5,981 bases of DNA from Clostridiaceae bacterium (GTDB lineage: Bacteria; Bacillota_A; Clostridia; Clostridiales; Clostridiaceae). Position 1 is the first letter of the stretch. Each line of letters opens with the position of its first letter. The notes beneath the pieces are model-generated. The model had not been told where the DNA came from. It made no database searches and saw only the letters and a list, made by a program, of their open reading frames with translations. The position numbers were made by a program, and so were the translations under genes. The DNA is taken from assembly GCA_029256485.1 (NCBI GenBank), contig JAQSXU010000201.1, forward strand, positions 1-5,981. Reading direction: 5' to 3'. Positions 5,950 through 5,981 of this stretch are shown piece by piece.

Positions 5950-5981
5950 ATGTCTAAATATACAGTCAAAGAAAAAATTAA
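5950..5981 (+). CDS. Transposase (OrfA-like), N-terminus only
   Basis: ATG at 5950 with SD GGAGG at 5937-5941, 8 bases upstream. Ten codons fit in the window: MSKYTVKEKI, then the frame runs off the end. Starts of the form M-S-K-Y-[ST]-x-x-x-K-[IL]-K are typical of the helix-turn-helix OrfA of IS3/IS150-type transposases, which binds the element's terminal repeats. Ten residues are too few for a firm family call; the terminal-repeat-like DNA just upstream supports it. Confidence 0.55.
   Translation, partial: MSKYTVKEKI

Larger units (their letters stand above)
5890..5981 (+). mobile_element. Left end of an IS3-family-like insertion sequence
   Basis: TGATTCCTCTAAAGTAGACA starting at 5890 has the form of an IS3-family terminal repeat, which begin with TG and in IS150-like elements often contain an AAA-G-T-(x)-GACA core. 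Sixty bases inside it a transposase gene starts. The right end is outside the window, so terminal-repeat pairing and the target duplication cannot be verified. The element sits 42 bases downstream of the chemoreceptor stop, in the same orientation, and leaves that gene intact. Confidence 0.6.

Noticed and set aside
1..5981. CRISPR array, tRNA/rRNA gene, toxin-antitoxin pair or anti-phage system
   Set aside because: I looked for regularly spaced repeats, tRNA-like cloverleaf ends, paired small ORFs and nuclease/ATPase gene sets and saw none; the only nuclease relative is the dead Rpn-type fragment.

Overview
The window looks like a chromosomal stretch of a low-G+C Firmicute, most likely a Clostridium or close relative. 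The DNA is strongly AT-rich, Shine-Dalgarno sites are strong (AAGGAGG type), A/T-ending codons dominate, terminators are classic hairpin plus T-tract, and the recognisable protein families are common in clostridia. This assignment is inferred from composition and families, not from a database match. Every gene and gene remnant reads on the + strand.

Layout. Bases 1-111 are the 3' end of a MalY/PatB-type PLP enzyme gene. A small coiled-coil protein of unknown function follows (329-691) with its own promoter-like site and a good terminator (700-750). From about 859 to 1406 lies a decayed group II intron: a GTGCG 5' end, structured RNA-like sequence, then a short piece of the intron reverse transcriptase. 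A very strong orphan terminator (1431-1475) closes that block. An intact 12-helix MFS transporter of the acid:H+ symporter type (1579-2808) follows with its own promoter candidate. Behind it is a carboxymuconolactone-decarboxylase-family gene (2861-3333) broken by an in-frame stop near its start and a frameshift near its end. A terminator (3385-3430) and a remnant of an Rpn/PD-(D/E)XK 'transposase-nuclease' (3449-3679) follow. A complete methyl-accepting chemotaxis protein (3853-5847) fills most of the rest. The window ends in the left end of an IS3-family-like insertion sequence (from about 5890), with its transposase starting at 5950.

How it fits together. Only three genes are complete: the coiled-coil protein, the MFS transporter and the chemoreceptor. 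They look like independent transcription units, not one pathway. The transporter and the dead CMD-family gene may once have been an uptake-plus-metabolism pair. Three unrelated mobile-element types (group II intron, Rpn-type element, IS3-like element) lie within about 5 kb, two of them in ruins, so this is an accessory region where insertions accumulate and decay. I found no convincing undescribed multi-gene system. The most interesting local signals are the hairpin at the IS left end, which could both stop incoming transcripts and mask the transposase ribosome binding site, and a tandem 14-bp repeat just downstream of the transporter promoter candidate.
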